Shown piece by piece: positions 33,502-45,714 of a stretch of DNA of 64,000 nucleotides. Made by a program: the position numbers and the translations under genes. Source of the stretch: Chiridota heheva (lineage: Eukaryota; Echinodermata; Holothuroidea; Apodida; Chiridotidae); NCBI GenBank assembly GCA_020152595.1, contig JAIGNY010000800.1, positions 1,468,501-1,532,500 on the forward strand, in the 5' to 3' direction. The notes beneath the pieces were generated by a model that saw only the letters and a program-made list of their open reading frames with translations, was not told the DNA's origin and made no database searches. The first letter of the stretch is position 1. Every line of letters starts with the position of its first letter.

Positions 33502-33509
33502 CCCGTATT

Positions 33510-34925
33510 TCTGATATCATGTTTGTTTTGCATGTAGGCATAGGGGCGTATTTCAACCCGTGTTGTCTGTTTAGACAGACTTGGGACCCCAGTCAAAACA
33601 AACGATAAGGAAACATATTTTGCAAGGGACCCCAGGTCAAAGTATCGAGAACTTAGAGGTCTCGACTGTATGATAAATAAAAATTGTCTATCTCTTTGAG
33701 ACTTTCTTCAGTTCGTTAGAAATTTAAGTTAATTTCATATTGTTCTACACATTTTTTGAAATTTATTTTGCTGGAGGCCTTCTTGGGGTCGAAGGCCCAA
33801 GGCTGTTTCCCGGTGTAGCCCCACTGCGTTAGTAACAAAACAAAAAAATCACTGGTATTTAAATAAAGTTTTTTTGAAAGTTGCTGCTAATCGGAAAATT
33901 CCCGCCTTTAATTTATGAGAAATCTTAAATTTTCGGGAAAAAAATGTTGAACATTCGGAGATTCAGAGCTTTTATTAAAAGAGAACTCTTTAGCAATTGA
34001 GGGGCACTTTCAAAAGACAAAGTTCGTTATATCAAAGAAAAGTCAAGGAACGGCCCGTTTCATACTATTGGGTCAATAATTAAGGAGCACTTCGTTTTAA
34101 AAAGAGTATTGCCAATTAAATGGTAAAAAGTTTGCGCACTTTCCATCAATTCTTGCGGCACCTTTGACAGTAATTGGGGGCACATTTAATTTTCCAAAAG
34201 GGCACTTTTGTCATTTTCAGCAGGAGGTGGGCACGTTTCCTACAACTATATGGTTGAGTCCCTCTACTTCCCCACATCCTGAAATCTGGAATGTTGAAAG
34301 TACAATGCAACAAACTGTATAAAAACCTGTATCATATCATAATCTTGGATTTAACTTCCACATGACTGCATTTAACCGTTTCAGTATTGAGTATAACGAC
34401 GGACTTGCTTTTATCAGGGTGTGTACTAAACTTCGGCTAATATTATAAACATTTTATTGAAACAAGTTTCCAATCTTACCTCCCAAACGCGGAAGGAAGC
34501 ATACAACTAGAAAAGGGAAATCATCTTAGGGACATTGGTCCCCTCCCCCCCCCATCCCCCCTCCACCCCCTCGCATTCCTGCCCCTTGCTCCCTACGCCT
34601 TTGGAATGAAACCACTGCAGATACTCTGTCTATCGGGAAAATTGTAGATATTTGTTGGGTAAAAACGTCAGCCGCGCACCTACCAGTCGTCAGGTCGTTG
34701 AACCTTAAAGACACAGGTTCTCAATACACTAAATTGTCCCTGTTGAAATGCCTTCCCTTCCCCCTCCGCCTTCCTTAATTTTTCTAAACAACCATATTTT
34801 TGCGCCGCCACTGTTACAAAATAAACTAGACTCCAGCACAGATAGAAGGCTTTTTTTTACCTCGTCCCTATCCCATGTTCATCACATATTCGGTCATTCA
34901 TTTGAAATTCAGATCTTTATAGTAT
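33510..34925. other. Intergenic stretch, no gene seen
   Basis: No coding motifs. C-rich runs at 34540-34580 and a GCGCCGCCACTG string at 34802 resemble the right ends of further hAT-type elements, but left ends were not found. Confidence 0.4.
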
Positions 34926-34929
34926 AGTT

Positions 34930-35341
34930 TGTGGTATTCCCTAAGCAGCTAAGACTCAATCCTTGGGCCTAAATTATTCATTATCTATATTAATAATATA
35001 TGTAATGTATCAGCCAAACTAAAATTAATACTATCTGCGGATGATACAAATATGTTTCGTTCTAATAGTGACATTGAAATTTTATGTAGACAGGTTAGCA
35101 GTGAATTGAATAAGTTTCACCAATGGTTTAATGTCAATAAGCTGTCACTCAATGTGAATGAAACTGATTATATGTTATTTACAAATGATGAATCAAAAAC
35201 AAATCTATCTGTTATAATTAATGATGTTTATATTGAAAAGGTCCATGTCACAAAAATTTTAGGTGTGTTAATTGATGATGAGCTTAATTGGAAAAACCAT
35301 ATTTCTCATGTATCAAGTAAAGTATCTAAGAATATAGCAGT
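34930..35341 (+). pseudogene. LINE reverse transcriptase, first half, interrupted by the I-clade LINE
   Basis: Encodes SILGPKLFIIYINNICN, then the catalytic ADDTN motif (as SADD), a FHQWFNVNKLSLN helix and a GVLIDDELNWKNHI motif, typical of the Jockey/CR1 groups. The 5' end decays at about 34930, so it is 5'-truncated. The frame is open up to the insertion point at 35341 and resumes without frame loss after 38779, so this element had an intact frame here when the second LINE landed. Confidence 0.85.
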
Positions 35342-38300
35342 TTGTTTGTTTGATGAGGGCTTAACGGCACCACGACAACGAAAGTCAAATTGTGCCTGAG
35401 AGGTCAGATCATTCTAGATATAGGAAGGAAAGAAAACAGATAGAGAATGAGAGAAATTCAAGAACAAAAGGTCAGAAAGCTGTGATTTGAGAGGGGAGGT
35501 GCATGATTAAAACAAAATCAAAGTAGAGAGGGGGTGGAAGAGGAGAATTAAATATGGTTGTAGTGGGAGGCATGATGAAAGAAGGAGATAATTTTATCCG
35601 GAGGATTTTTCTGGAAGAAGTCAGCAATTGAGTTGTGGGGAGCGAAGGAAGCTCTGAGAAGGTTGTACAGGGGGCAAGCAAGGAGAACGTGATGGATTGT
35701 GAGGGTGCAATGGCAATTGTTGCAGATGGGTTGGGGGGAGCCAATGAGGAGGTGGGAGTGAGTGAGGTGGGTGTGACCAATTCTAAGACGTGTAATATGA
35801 GCGTTGTCGATACGAGAGAGGTTGTTGATGGTGGATTTGATCGGAATTGTGGGCCGGATGACATGGAGTTTATTATCAATTTGGGAGTTCCATGAGGTTT
35901 TCCAGCGGTCCCGAACAAGGGAAGCGATAAGCGGTTTGATGTCAGAAAGGGTTGTGGGGAAAAAAGCAGGGGGGGAGCTTGAATGCAAGCTTAGCGGCTG
36001 CATCAGCCCTGTCATTACCTGGGATGCCAACATGGCTGGGTATCCAGAAGAAAAAAATACTTTTCTTGCAGAGGGTGAGAGAAAGGAGTTCCCGGAGGAG
36101 AAGGTGGCATGTGAGGTTATCCCATTTAAGATTGAGTAAAAAAGTAAGAGTCGGAGAAAATGGCAAAGTGGATGAGCGGAGAGTACTCAATGAAGTTGAG
36201 GGCAAGAAGAATAGCCTTAGCCTTGGATGAAAAGATGGATGAGTAGTCGGGAAGTCTGCTACTGAGGTCGATGTCTTGGATAACGGCAGTAGCAGCTGTC
36301 TTGTTGCCTTCCTTGAAGCAATCAGTATAGATGGAGGTGTAATTTGAGACTTGGTCTTTGATTTGGTTGTGGAGATTGATGAAGAGATTAGGGTGGGCTT
36401 GAGCTTTGTGATGAGTGGAGAGGCCCAGGTGGACAGAAGGAAGTGGGTGGCCCAAGGAGGAAAAGTGGGCCAGGAGAAGGTGCCGAGAGTTGATGCCGAG
36501 AGTTGATGCCGAGATGGAAGAGGTCTGATTTAATGCGTAAGCTGAAGAGAGGGGATAGGGTTTTAATCCTATCAAAGAGGGTGGAGAAATTGGAGTATCT
36601 AATGAGGTTGTAAACAGGGTTCTGCGTGTTGGTGAGGACCCTAAAAGCATAGGAGAGGCTAAGCTTTCTACATCTAAGTAGAAATGGGAGCTCGTTGGCT
36701 TTAACATGAAGGCTGGTGATTGGGGAGGTCCTGTAAGTACCTAGACAAAGCCTGAGGGCTTCAATTTGGATGGTGTTGATGTGGTTCAGGCATGAGTTGT
36801 GAGCGACACAGTAGACAATATTGCCATAGTCAAGCTTGGCACAAATGGTGAGCCTGAACATTTTGAGGAGAGCAAAGCGGTTCGCACCCCAAGTAGTGTT
36901 GGAGAGGAGTCGGAGGATTTTGAGGGAGCTGTTGCATTTTAGTTTCAGGCTGGTGATGTGTTGCTTGTAGGTAAGCTTGGGGTCTAGAGTTGGACCCAGG
37001 AAATTTGTGTGTTCAACTTTAGGGATGCGATTGCCATTGAGCACAAAGTTCGGGTAAGGGTGGAGGTTGTTGAAATGACAAAAGTGCATGCAGACTGTCT
37101 TATCGTTGGAGAATTTAATATTGTTGCTCCAGTCTTGCAGCTGGTTGAGGCTGATTTGGAGCCTACTTTCAACAATAGGAAAGCTAGGGGAGGAGTAGAA
37201 GATGGTGAAGTCATCCACATATAAGGTACATTTGATGTTGGGGCCAAGGCTATCTGCGATGCCATTAATGCTCAGGTTGAAGAGAGTGGGAGAGAGGATG
37301 CTGCCTTGGGGGACGCCCTCTCTTGGAAGTGCGGGTTGGAGAGGGTGTGGCCAATACGAACTTAAAACTGATGGGTGAGAGGAAGTTTTAAATAAAGATG
37401 GGGAGATGGCCTCTGAGGCCGATGGTGTGAAGTTTCCGGGTAATGCCGTATTTCCAAGTAGTGTCGAAAGCTTTCTCAAGGTCAAAAAATATGGCAATGA
37501 GGTGTTCCTTTTTTGCAAAGGATTCCCGGATAGCGGTGTCGAGCGTAATTAACTGGTCTAGGGTATTGCGACGTTTTCGGAAGCCGCTTTGGTGAGGGGA
37601 GAGGATTCTGTTGGTCTCAAGAAACCAGTTTAGTCTATGATTAATGACCTTTTCCATAATTTTACAGAGACAGCAGGTGAGGGCGATTGGGCGGTATTTG
37701 GAGGGGTCGGTACCGTCCTTCCCCGGTTTAAGGACGGGGATGACAATAGCTGTCCTCCAGATAGAGGGAAAGGAGTGTGAGGACCAAATGTTGTTGAAGA
37801 TGGTGAGTAGGGTAGTGGTGGCTTTGATGGGGAGGTGTTTCAGGAACTGGTGGTAGATGTTATCTTGGCCCTTGGAGGTGCAGCCAGCGTCGTGGATGGC
37901 TTGGTTTAATTCAGAAAGGGTGAGAGGGGTGTTGTAGCTTTCGGAGTTGTCGGAAGGAAAAGTAATTCTCCGGGCTTCATCGCAAGCTCTTTTGGTTTTC
38001 AAGGCATTGGAGTAGTTGGTCGAGGACGAGATGTTGCTGAAAGAGGCGGCGAGGTGGTTAACGATGTCCTTTTTCGCGGTGAGAAGGTCACCATTCCGAG
38101 AGAGATGGGAGATGGGAGATTTGCCCACTCTGCCGTGGAAACTGTTAACCATTCTCCCAGTCTTCTTAGTGGGGGTTTTAGTGGTGAGAGAAGAGATGAA
38201 GTTGTTTCAAGTGTTAGTTTTACTGTCCTTGATAGTGCGTCTGGCCTTGGCACGGGTTATGCAAAAGAGGTTGAGTTGATGGGTGGTCGGGTTACTTTTA

Positions 38301-38770
38301 AAGTTTCTGAGGGCTCTTTTCCTGTTTTTGATGGCGGTTTTGCAGTCTTTAGAGAACCAGGGGTTGGGGGATGATTTGGGGGTTTGGAGGTTTTGGGAAT
38401 TGAGCAGGTGGCGATGTTGATAAGGATATTACTAAAGTTTGACATGGGGTTCTCATCCTCGAGGAAATGAGGGGGTCACAGAGGGTTTCGAAAGGGGCCA
38501 GTCAGCCTTTTCGAGATTCCAATTAAGGGTGTGGTCAGTGGGGGTTGAAGGTTGGAGTGTATAAGAAGAGGGTAATGATCACTACCACAGAGGTCAGCAG
38601 TGACTCTCCAGCTAAAATCAGGGAGGAGGTTGGGGAACAGATAGACAAGTCAATACAGGTAAGGGAGCCTGTGAAGGTAGGTCGGGGAGTTAGTGTTGAG
38701 TAAGGAGAGGCTGTGCTGACGAAAAGCGTTTTCGCTGAGCTTGCTTCGGGGGGGGGTGGTGGTAAAGGAG
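35342..38770 (-). pseudogene. I-clade LINE (endonuclease end, RT, RNase H), inserted into another LINE
   Basis: Minus strand, 3.4 kb, 5'-truncated within the endonuclease (a SDHYPLLIHS motif remains near 38580). Then the RT: KYRPIALTCCLCKIMEKVIN, FFDLEKAFDTTW, EGVPQGSILSP and YVDDF, followed by the thumb. Then RNase H: a YTDCFKEGNK motif and IPSHVGIPGNDRADAAAK, and a C-terminal Cys/His knuckle (CNNCHCTLTIHHVLLAC). The 3' end is GTTAAGCCCTCATCAAACAA. At least four frameshifts break it, and the RNase H catalytic Glu position reads Lys (SSKAKAI), whereas the copy at 47.7 kb keeps Glu. Exact 9-bp target duplications TATAGCAGT flank it (35333-35341 and 38771-38779). Shorter copies at 4.2, 22.5 and 47.6 kb belong to the same family. 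Confidence 0.92.
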
Positions 38771-39300
38771 TATAGCAGTACTTTATCGTGCCAGCCATTT
38801 ATTAAATAGGAATGCTTTTCGTACTTTATACTGCACTCTTTTTCTACCATATATTTCCTATTGTGCTGTGGTCTGGGGTAATAAATGTTATTCAAATATA
38901 TTTCCCTTATCCTTAAAACAAAAAAGAGCTATTAGATTTAATTTTAAAGCAAACTATTTTGATCACGCTTCCGAATTATTCTATAGCATGAGATTATTGA
39001 CTTTGTTTCAAATCACTAAACTTAAAACTGCCATTTTTATGTATAAGGCCTTTCATATGTCATTGCCATGTAATCCTCAATCGCATTTTTTGATAAACTT
39101 TACAAACTACAGTTATAATACAAAATATAAGAATGAATTTATACAGAAATGTGATCGAACAACCCAAAAAGCAGCACTGCCTTTCTATCACTGGGATTAA
39201 ACTTTGGAATACTTGTGATGAAAACATTACCAACTGCAATATTTTCAGAAAAAGGTATAAGAAAAAAGAAAAGAAAAAAAATCTCACTTAGCAAATTGCC
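38771..39300 (+). pseudogene. LINE reverse transcriptase, second half (resumes after the nested insertion)
   Basis: Continues the element at 34930-35341. After removing one copy of TATAGCAGT the codons read on, with LFLPYISYCAVVWGNK, LKQKRAIR and KLKTAIFMYKAFH motifs of the LINE thumb/C-terminal region. Then the frame decays after a FYHWD stop at about 39200. 39300-39460 is AT-rich 3' sequence with no gene. Confidence 0.85.
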
Positions 39301-39476
39301 AAACATAACTTAATAGTGAGATGTTTGATTTTTGCTTTATTTTTTGTTTCTATTTCTCTCTCTTTTTTTCACCAGTCATTCTAATATTGATTTGAGATTT
39401 TGTATGTGAAATGAGAATTGATTAATAAGTATTATACTTCTTTTTTTTCCACCTTTTCCAGTTATCTTTATTTATT

Positions 39477-39840
39477 TTAACATATCATAACAAAAAGTAA
39501 CACGATGACGGAATAAAGAGGGTGAATCACCCTATAAAATGCCCAAACTAACACCATCACCAACAAAAATATATATTTTTTTTTTTTTGAATAAAGACGC
39601 CCAGAGTTAGTAAAGAACTTATCAATCTTGACTTTGAAATTGTGAACAGAATTGTAGCTAACTACCCACACAGGCAAACCATTCCACTCATTAACAACTC
39701 TTTGGGAAAAGCTAAAACGCCGAATATCTATCCGTGTGAACTCTTTGGTCAACTTTAAAGTGTTACCACGTGTCACATGAGGACTGCCGAAACATGAATT
39801 TCTGAATCTGAATCGGTTAAGTCGGCAAAAATCCTTCAAG
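39477..39840 (-). pseudogene. CR1-like LINE C-terminal fragment (outer element, 3' part)
   Basis: Minus strand. Encodes RGNTLKLTKEFTRIDIRR, then FSQRVVNEWNGLPVWVV and a FKVKIDKF segment: the conserved end of CR1/L2-type proteins. It starts abruptly at about 39840, where a different LINE begins, and its missing upstream part fits the fragment at 41421-41690. Confidence 0.78.
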
Positions 39841-41420
39841 AGGACATGAACGCCAGCCGAGCGTAAAAAGTATGAGTAAAAAATAATTTAAAAAAACAAA
39901 CTAGTTAGCAATACAAGTGTTAGTAAGTTTAGCTTTGAAACAGTTGAGACTTAGTGCATGTACAATGTCTGACGGTAAAGCATTCCAATCCTTTAGTGTG
40001 TGAGGGAAGAAAGAGTGTTTATATACATTCTTTTTAGCATAGGGAACCTGGAAATTAAGGTCATGATTATTTCTTGTATTAGTTCTGACGGTGGGGATAA
40101 GTTCATCTTTATTGATGGCGACAAGATTGTTATTGATTTTATACAGCATATGTAGCCGGGTGTTGTATCTTCTTGTTTTAAGCAGGGGCCAATCTAATTT
40201 ATAAAGCATGTTTTTTTACACTAGATTCATAAGAGTAGTCTGCCATACAGAACCTGGCTGCTATCCTTTGAATAGATTCAAGTTTATCCACATCGCACTG
40301 GTGATGGGGGTCCCAGACTGCAGATGCGTACTCAAGTACTGGCCTGACTAGAGCTTTATAAGCAGTGGATTTAACGTCGGTGGGACAGTTTGAGAGGTTA
40401 CGTTTTAATAGGCCAAGTATAGAGTTAGCTTTCTTGGTTATGTTATGTATATGTTTATCCCATCTAAGTTTATTATCAATTTCAACACCTAGGTATGGGT
40501 GGGAGTTGACATGTTTTAGTGGCTGGTTGCATAAGGTATAAACAGGTGATTTAAAGCATTTCTTAGAGGAAATTGACAAGATGTAGCATTTAGAGGGGTT
40601 GAAATTCATTTGCCATTTGTTTTGCCATTGTTCAAGTTTGTTAAGATCATCTTGGAGGATTTGTTGGTCAGAGGGGGTTATCAATTGTTCTGTACACAAG
40701 GCAGTCATCAGCAAACAGTCTGACTGTGCTGTTTATATTATCAGGGATGTCATTTACATATAAGAGGAAAAGTAATGGACCCAAGACAGTACCTTGTGGT
40801 ACACCGGATAAAACCTGTTTACAGGTTTAGAATCAGAGATTTCACCATCGCAAACAACACGCTGGATGCGTTTGTTGAGGAATGATGCAAACCAGGCCAG
40901 AAGATTTCCATCAATGCCATAGGCGGAAAGTTTGGATAACAGGCGCTGGTGGGGGACTTTATCAAAGGCTTTTGAAAAGTCAAGAATAGCCATAGAGACG
41001 TTACTGTTTTGGTCAATTTGTTTAGAGATATCATTTATTGTTAAGAGGAGTTGTGTTTCAGTCGATCTTTTTGCACGGAAGCCATGTTGTAAATCAGTTA
41101 AGATATTATGCTCATCAAGGAATTTCATCACATGTGAGTGGATTATATGCTCAAGGATTTTACTACAAACCCAGGTGAGGGAAATAGGTCTATAATTAGC
41201 TGGGTTTTGTTTATCACCTTTTAAAAAAACGCTACATATGTTTGCTTCTTTCCACTTGTTAGGGATAATACCATTATCGACAGAGGTTTGAAAGAGATCA
41301 GTTAGAATTTCATAGAGGTCATCAGCGTGTGCTTTTAGAAACCATGGTGGTAATTGGTCAGGACCTGAGGCTTTGTTGGGGTCTAGGTTATGCAGTTGCT
41401 TTTTGACAAGATATAACAGG
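39841..41420 (-). pseudogene. Jockey/CR1-group LINE (RT domain), probably inserted in another LINE
   Basis: Minus strand, 5'-truncated at the start of RT (DPNKASGPDQLPPWFLK). Then [47 protein letters not shown] and FADDCLV. A frameshift lies near 40810 and another near 40690. The thumb (LVRPVLEYASAVWDPH, RIAARFC) and the C-terminus (HTLKDWNALPSDIV) follow after a third frameshift near 40205, ending at 39901. The 3' tail is T-rich on this strand. No clean target duplication was found. Confidence 0.85.
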
Positions 41421-41690
41421 AAGTCAAAGCATCACTACCAGATAGGAATTCAAAAACCTAAATCATATCGCCACGTACTCTTCTCAACTCAAGCGTGGTC
41501 AAACCAATTATTCGTAACCTAGATTTATAAGAGAGATTCCTTACTTCGGGAATAAATCTAGTGGCTCTTCGCTGAACCTGCTTCAAAATGAACTTATCCT
41601 TCTCATAAAAGGGACCCCAAGCCTGAATAGCATACTCAAGATGAGGCCTGACTAACTGCTTTTACAAATTAAGGACAACCTCCTCTCTAC
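41421..41690 (-). pseudogene. CR1-like LINE RT thumb fragment (outer element, 5' part)
   Basis: Minus strand. Encodes LVRPHLEYAIQAWGPFYEKD, then RRATRFIPEV and RRVRGDMI, followed by a stop in place of the usual Gln/Glu, and a FEFLSG segment. The next expected part of such a protein is found 1.6 kb further on at 39840, beyond the inner element. Confidence 0.75.
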
Positions 41691-43790
41691 CAAGAAAACA
41701 AAAATTTTGTTATGTAAGCATAACTTATTTTGTTAATGATTTTGATGTTGATGTACAAAGCTGGGAATAAACTGTTGTCAAAGTCATTGTCATTGATATT
41801 CAAAGCTCTTGACATAGTTATTTTCCAATGCTGACTTGAAGTCATCATTGTCGTTTGCTTCGTGCTCGACGTGACCCAATATGACATCATGTGACCTTTG
41901 CACTTTCCTGACAATTTACATTTACGATAAAATTTGTGAATCAAAACACACAGTAAAGATGTTGAATTGATCCAAGAAAATGGGGAAGTAAGGAAGTTCT
42001 TCAGTTCAGCTCACCCACTGAGATCCTGCTCAGGCATCAGATCTTCCTTTCCACAAGGTTTGTGAATTTACATCGAAAAGTAACCATATTTTTGTTAAAG
42101 ATAAAATTGTTGTCATGGCTGAATCTTTGTTTCGCTGCGATGTGCTAACACAGTTAGTGTGTGTGTGGTTGTCCTGCTGTTTCGCACTGTTTGTTTTTTA
42201 ACTCCATTCTGCTCACAACTTACGTAGACAGGTCAATGCAAACAGGTCAATGCAACTTCATTATACTTATTTCCCCTTGTGGTAACCTAAATTGTTGCCC
42301 ATTGTTCACATTATTGTATATTTTCATTAACACTAGGCCCAGGCTATGTCAGGTTGTTTTGATTAATACTGTGTTTGTGTGTGACTGATTGTGTGACGTT
42401 AGCTGAAAATAGTTATGGAAAACATGAAAAAATGAAAGCATAGGGCCTAGGCCTAACACCAGTGGCAGCAGATTCTGTATTTGTGATTTATATTGTAGGC
42501 CTATCACTGTTTAGAACATTATTGCAAAGAAGGCTCTTGGATTACAATAGTACTGTCATGGATTATGCTAGGTAGGCCTATGCAATACACTGTAGATTGC
42601 GTTTAATACCACAAATTGATGTAAACACCCGATTCATGTCACGTGACCTGCAAAGCCAATTTAGTCAATTTTGAGAGAAACTGCAGAATACCCAGCGATT
42701 CTGGTGGTACAACTATTGTATAACTATAGAATACAGGTTCACTTTAAAGTATAGGCCAGTAGTAGTCAGATAAACAGCTGACCGTAGTATACGCTATAGC
42801 CATTACATGACTGCGAATACTGGGTCAGACATCAGCCTATGCAAGTATTGGTGGAAATCGCTACATTGACTCAGCATAGTCGCGCCGCAGAATACTTGCG
42901 GCGCACTCCTGTTTTGCGAACATTTTCCAAGAAATTTGTACTTTTTTGCTGCATTCATTTTAACCTGAAAAAGTTAAGCCACATAACTAAGAAAGCCTCT
43001 AGTATGTAACTCTTAATCCTAAAAGCTTGGGCACATAGAAATACATTTAATAACTATGTACTAAAAGCCGTAAAAGGAAGAAACTTTCACCTACCTCGGT
43101 TGTTACCTTCTCACAATCGTGTGCGCCGAAGGGAATGTACCTAATTATTTTAAATTCTATTCAACATCAGCAATGCCAGCGTAGCGTAAATGTTGAACGC
43201 GTGTGTCCAGTTCGCTGGCGTTATATTTATTAGTACGCGTATCGGTGTTGTGCGCCCTAGTTCCAAAAAAGAAAAAAAGGTTCTAAGAGCGTACGGTTGA
43301 ACTGAAAGGAGTGTACAATATAGGCTTACATTTTTACCCATTTTTTATTCATTTCAGGATTACCGACATGTTTTAATTACTTACAAGATTAAAAGCAATA
43401 ACAGGAGAAGTTAACTATATATTTTTACGTGCGGTAAGTACAGTAATTTCAGTGTGACAGGTGACATAAATAGATGGTGTAGTCACAATTTTCGGACTGA
43501 GGCGATTTCCACGTTAAAACAGGTATGCATGAGTGTCACTCTGTATTGCATGTAGTGCGTAGCATGTAGGGCATACAGAGGGAGATGTTATCTCACTAAG
43601 GCCCTAGTGACTGCCGGCAGCGAAGTCATACTCCATTGACACTATTATCATCAGATATGAATATGCATCGTTCTTTAATTAAGTAGGCTTTCAATCCCTG
43701 CAACCACGCTGCTCAGCCGGGGATATGCCATAATTTTGCCTTAAATTTGAAAAGTTCTTCCAACATAAATATGCATCATTTTTGGTGAGC
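41691..43790. other. Intergenic stretch, no gene seen; possible 5' region of the ZRANB1-type gene
   Basis: This is one of the few stretches in region 2 without recognisable transposon sequence. It includes a GC-richer patch at 42885-42910 and a GCG|GTAAGTACAG donor-like sequence at 43434. A first non-coding exon of the downstream gene could lie here, but nothing proves it. Confidence 0.3.
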
Positions 43791-43798
43791 ATGCGAAG

Positions 43799-45010
43799 TA
43801 GGCTTGGGCGATATTGAACATTATGCAATATCGATATATCCCCTGAAAAATATCATTAATATCGAAATATTGATATGCAAATTATAGGATGTCATACGTA
43901 AGTCGTATGTACTGTTCTGGGCAAGGTAATCTCGTCTCTGCTCAAAAAAAGTCAAGTAAAACTTTTTGTACAAATTAACAGAAATCACTGCAAAATATAT
44001 ACATATCATCTTTAAATAAACACCCATTATGTTTAAAAGTGTTCTTTACATGGTTTCTATCTCCAAAGATCAATCACAGAAACATTGAAAAAGTTTAGGT
44101 CTCGGCATGTTCTTAACAAAAATAAAAATGTTGTGGAACTGGTTTAAGGCCTACAGTGTATGCCTTACAAAAATCGGCTCCAATTCTTCTTAGAATTTTA
44201 TAACTCACTTACCTCTTATGAAAGTTGTACTAAAAAGGCATTATTTTGGTAGCATTATATGGACTTCTAGACATTCAGAAGTCCATATACATTATAATGC
44301 ATATTATCTAATTTCTAGTCTGCTTCAATCATTGCACGAGTGTTGTCACTCGAAAGAAACAGTGGTAGCATAATGCGTGTACATAGTAAAGTACTGTACA
44401 GTGATACTGTGTGTATGTGGTTACTGCGCTGTACATTATCTGATCGATCTGGCAAGACCAGTCTGTCACTTTTACTTTAGACTTTCTGAATGAACAAAAT
44501 AGTTAGAAAAACCTCATAGTTTTGTCAGTAATTTGTTAATTAATGATTGTTTGATATACAAATTCAGATTCAGTATTCCTTTTGAGGAAACTTAACACGA
44601 TGTTTAAGGATTCAACATCTCATGATTTTTGTTGTCTGAATAAGTAAGCCATCAAGTATAAAGTTGAAGTATTGCGCAATGCCTCTGTACCCAGCGAGTC
44701 AAGTGGTTTTTTGTTCATGGACGGATTTTTGGATAATTGTTATCACAATATTAATGTTTTAATAAGTTTTATCATAACTGACTGCCTGAAACTTTGATAT
44801 AAATAAAATTTATTAACTTTTTGTGGCTGTTTAATAAAAAGTACTTGGATGTTTGATAGTCATGTTTAGCTTTTTAATAGTTCATGTATTGTGTATTATT
44901 GAAAAAACATAATATCGATATATCAATACGACCCTTAAACTCAATATTGGCCATATCGATATAGGTCAATATCGAAATATATCGAAATATCGATATATCG
45001 CTTAAGCCTA
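43799..45010. mobile_element. 1.2-kb non-autonomous hAT element A
   Basis: Ends TAGGCTTGGGCGATAT and ATATCGCTTAAGCCTA are inverted repeats with two mismatches. Exact 8-bp duplications ATGCGAAG flank it (43791-43798 and 45011-45018). It interrupts the long dispersed repeat, whose uninterrupted form is seen at 21946. Both ends are rich in ATATCGATAT strings. No transposase frame inside. Confidence 0.9.
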
Positions 45011-45714
45011 ATGCGAAGCATAATGCGAACTTATGTAATGGCGATTTCGACCGTTTACAGTTTTTCCTGAGATTTTCTCAGACATGTTAAAAGTTTTTTT
45101 GAGAATTCCTCAGAAAATGTTAGTTTCTAAAGATATCCTCATGAAAGAAAGGAATTCCCTTACAAAGATTTTTAGAGACACCTGCTGTAAGACAAGTTAA
45201 AGGCAAGTTTTCTTAAAAAGTCTACAAAACATTTGATATTCCCTTAAAAGATAACTGTAAGATGATATAATTTTTCAATATTTTTAAGGGATCCTTAGGT
45301 GTCTCTCATATAAACACTGGAGGTTTGAAACCCTTAAAATTCTTCAAAATATTTGTGCATCAATGGTCGTATCAGGCATGATTATTAAACTCCGCCTTTA
45401 TTATTGTGTTCATTTGCATAAAGTTGCTACAGTATATGAACTGACAAGACTTTTTTTACTTAGTGTGCTCAGTCAGGGAGTGTGACAGGATGTGACTGCA
45501 TAGTGACATAGAGAGGGATGCCATACGGAACATGGATGGGGGCCCATGCGGGACATAGGATAGAATATATACCATGTGGTATGCACCAAGGGCTATATCA
45601 GGCATGATTATTTGACTCCGCCTTTATTGTCTTATTCAACAGTTCATTTGCATAAGTTATATGACCTGACAGACTTTCATACTTAATATGCTCAATTAGG
45701 GACGCTACGACAAG
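45011..45714 (+). repeat. Long dispersed repeat, copy 2 (resumes after hAT A)
   Basis: Continues from 43780-43798. It is colinear with copies 1 and 3 through 'tcctgagattttctcag', 'tcaggcatgattatt' and 'tttgcataa', and reaches a GACAAGACTGCTTATGGAGC segment that leads directly into the minisatellite. Copy 3 has the same layout with its own minisatellite. Confidence 0.75.

Noticed and set aside
43434..43445. Donor-like GCG|GTAAGTACAG as the first non-coding ZRANB1 exon
   Set aside because: A single splice-like motif 7 kb upstream, inside sequence without other promoter evidence, is too weak to call.
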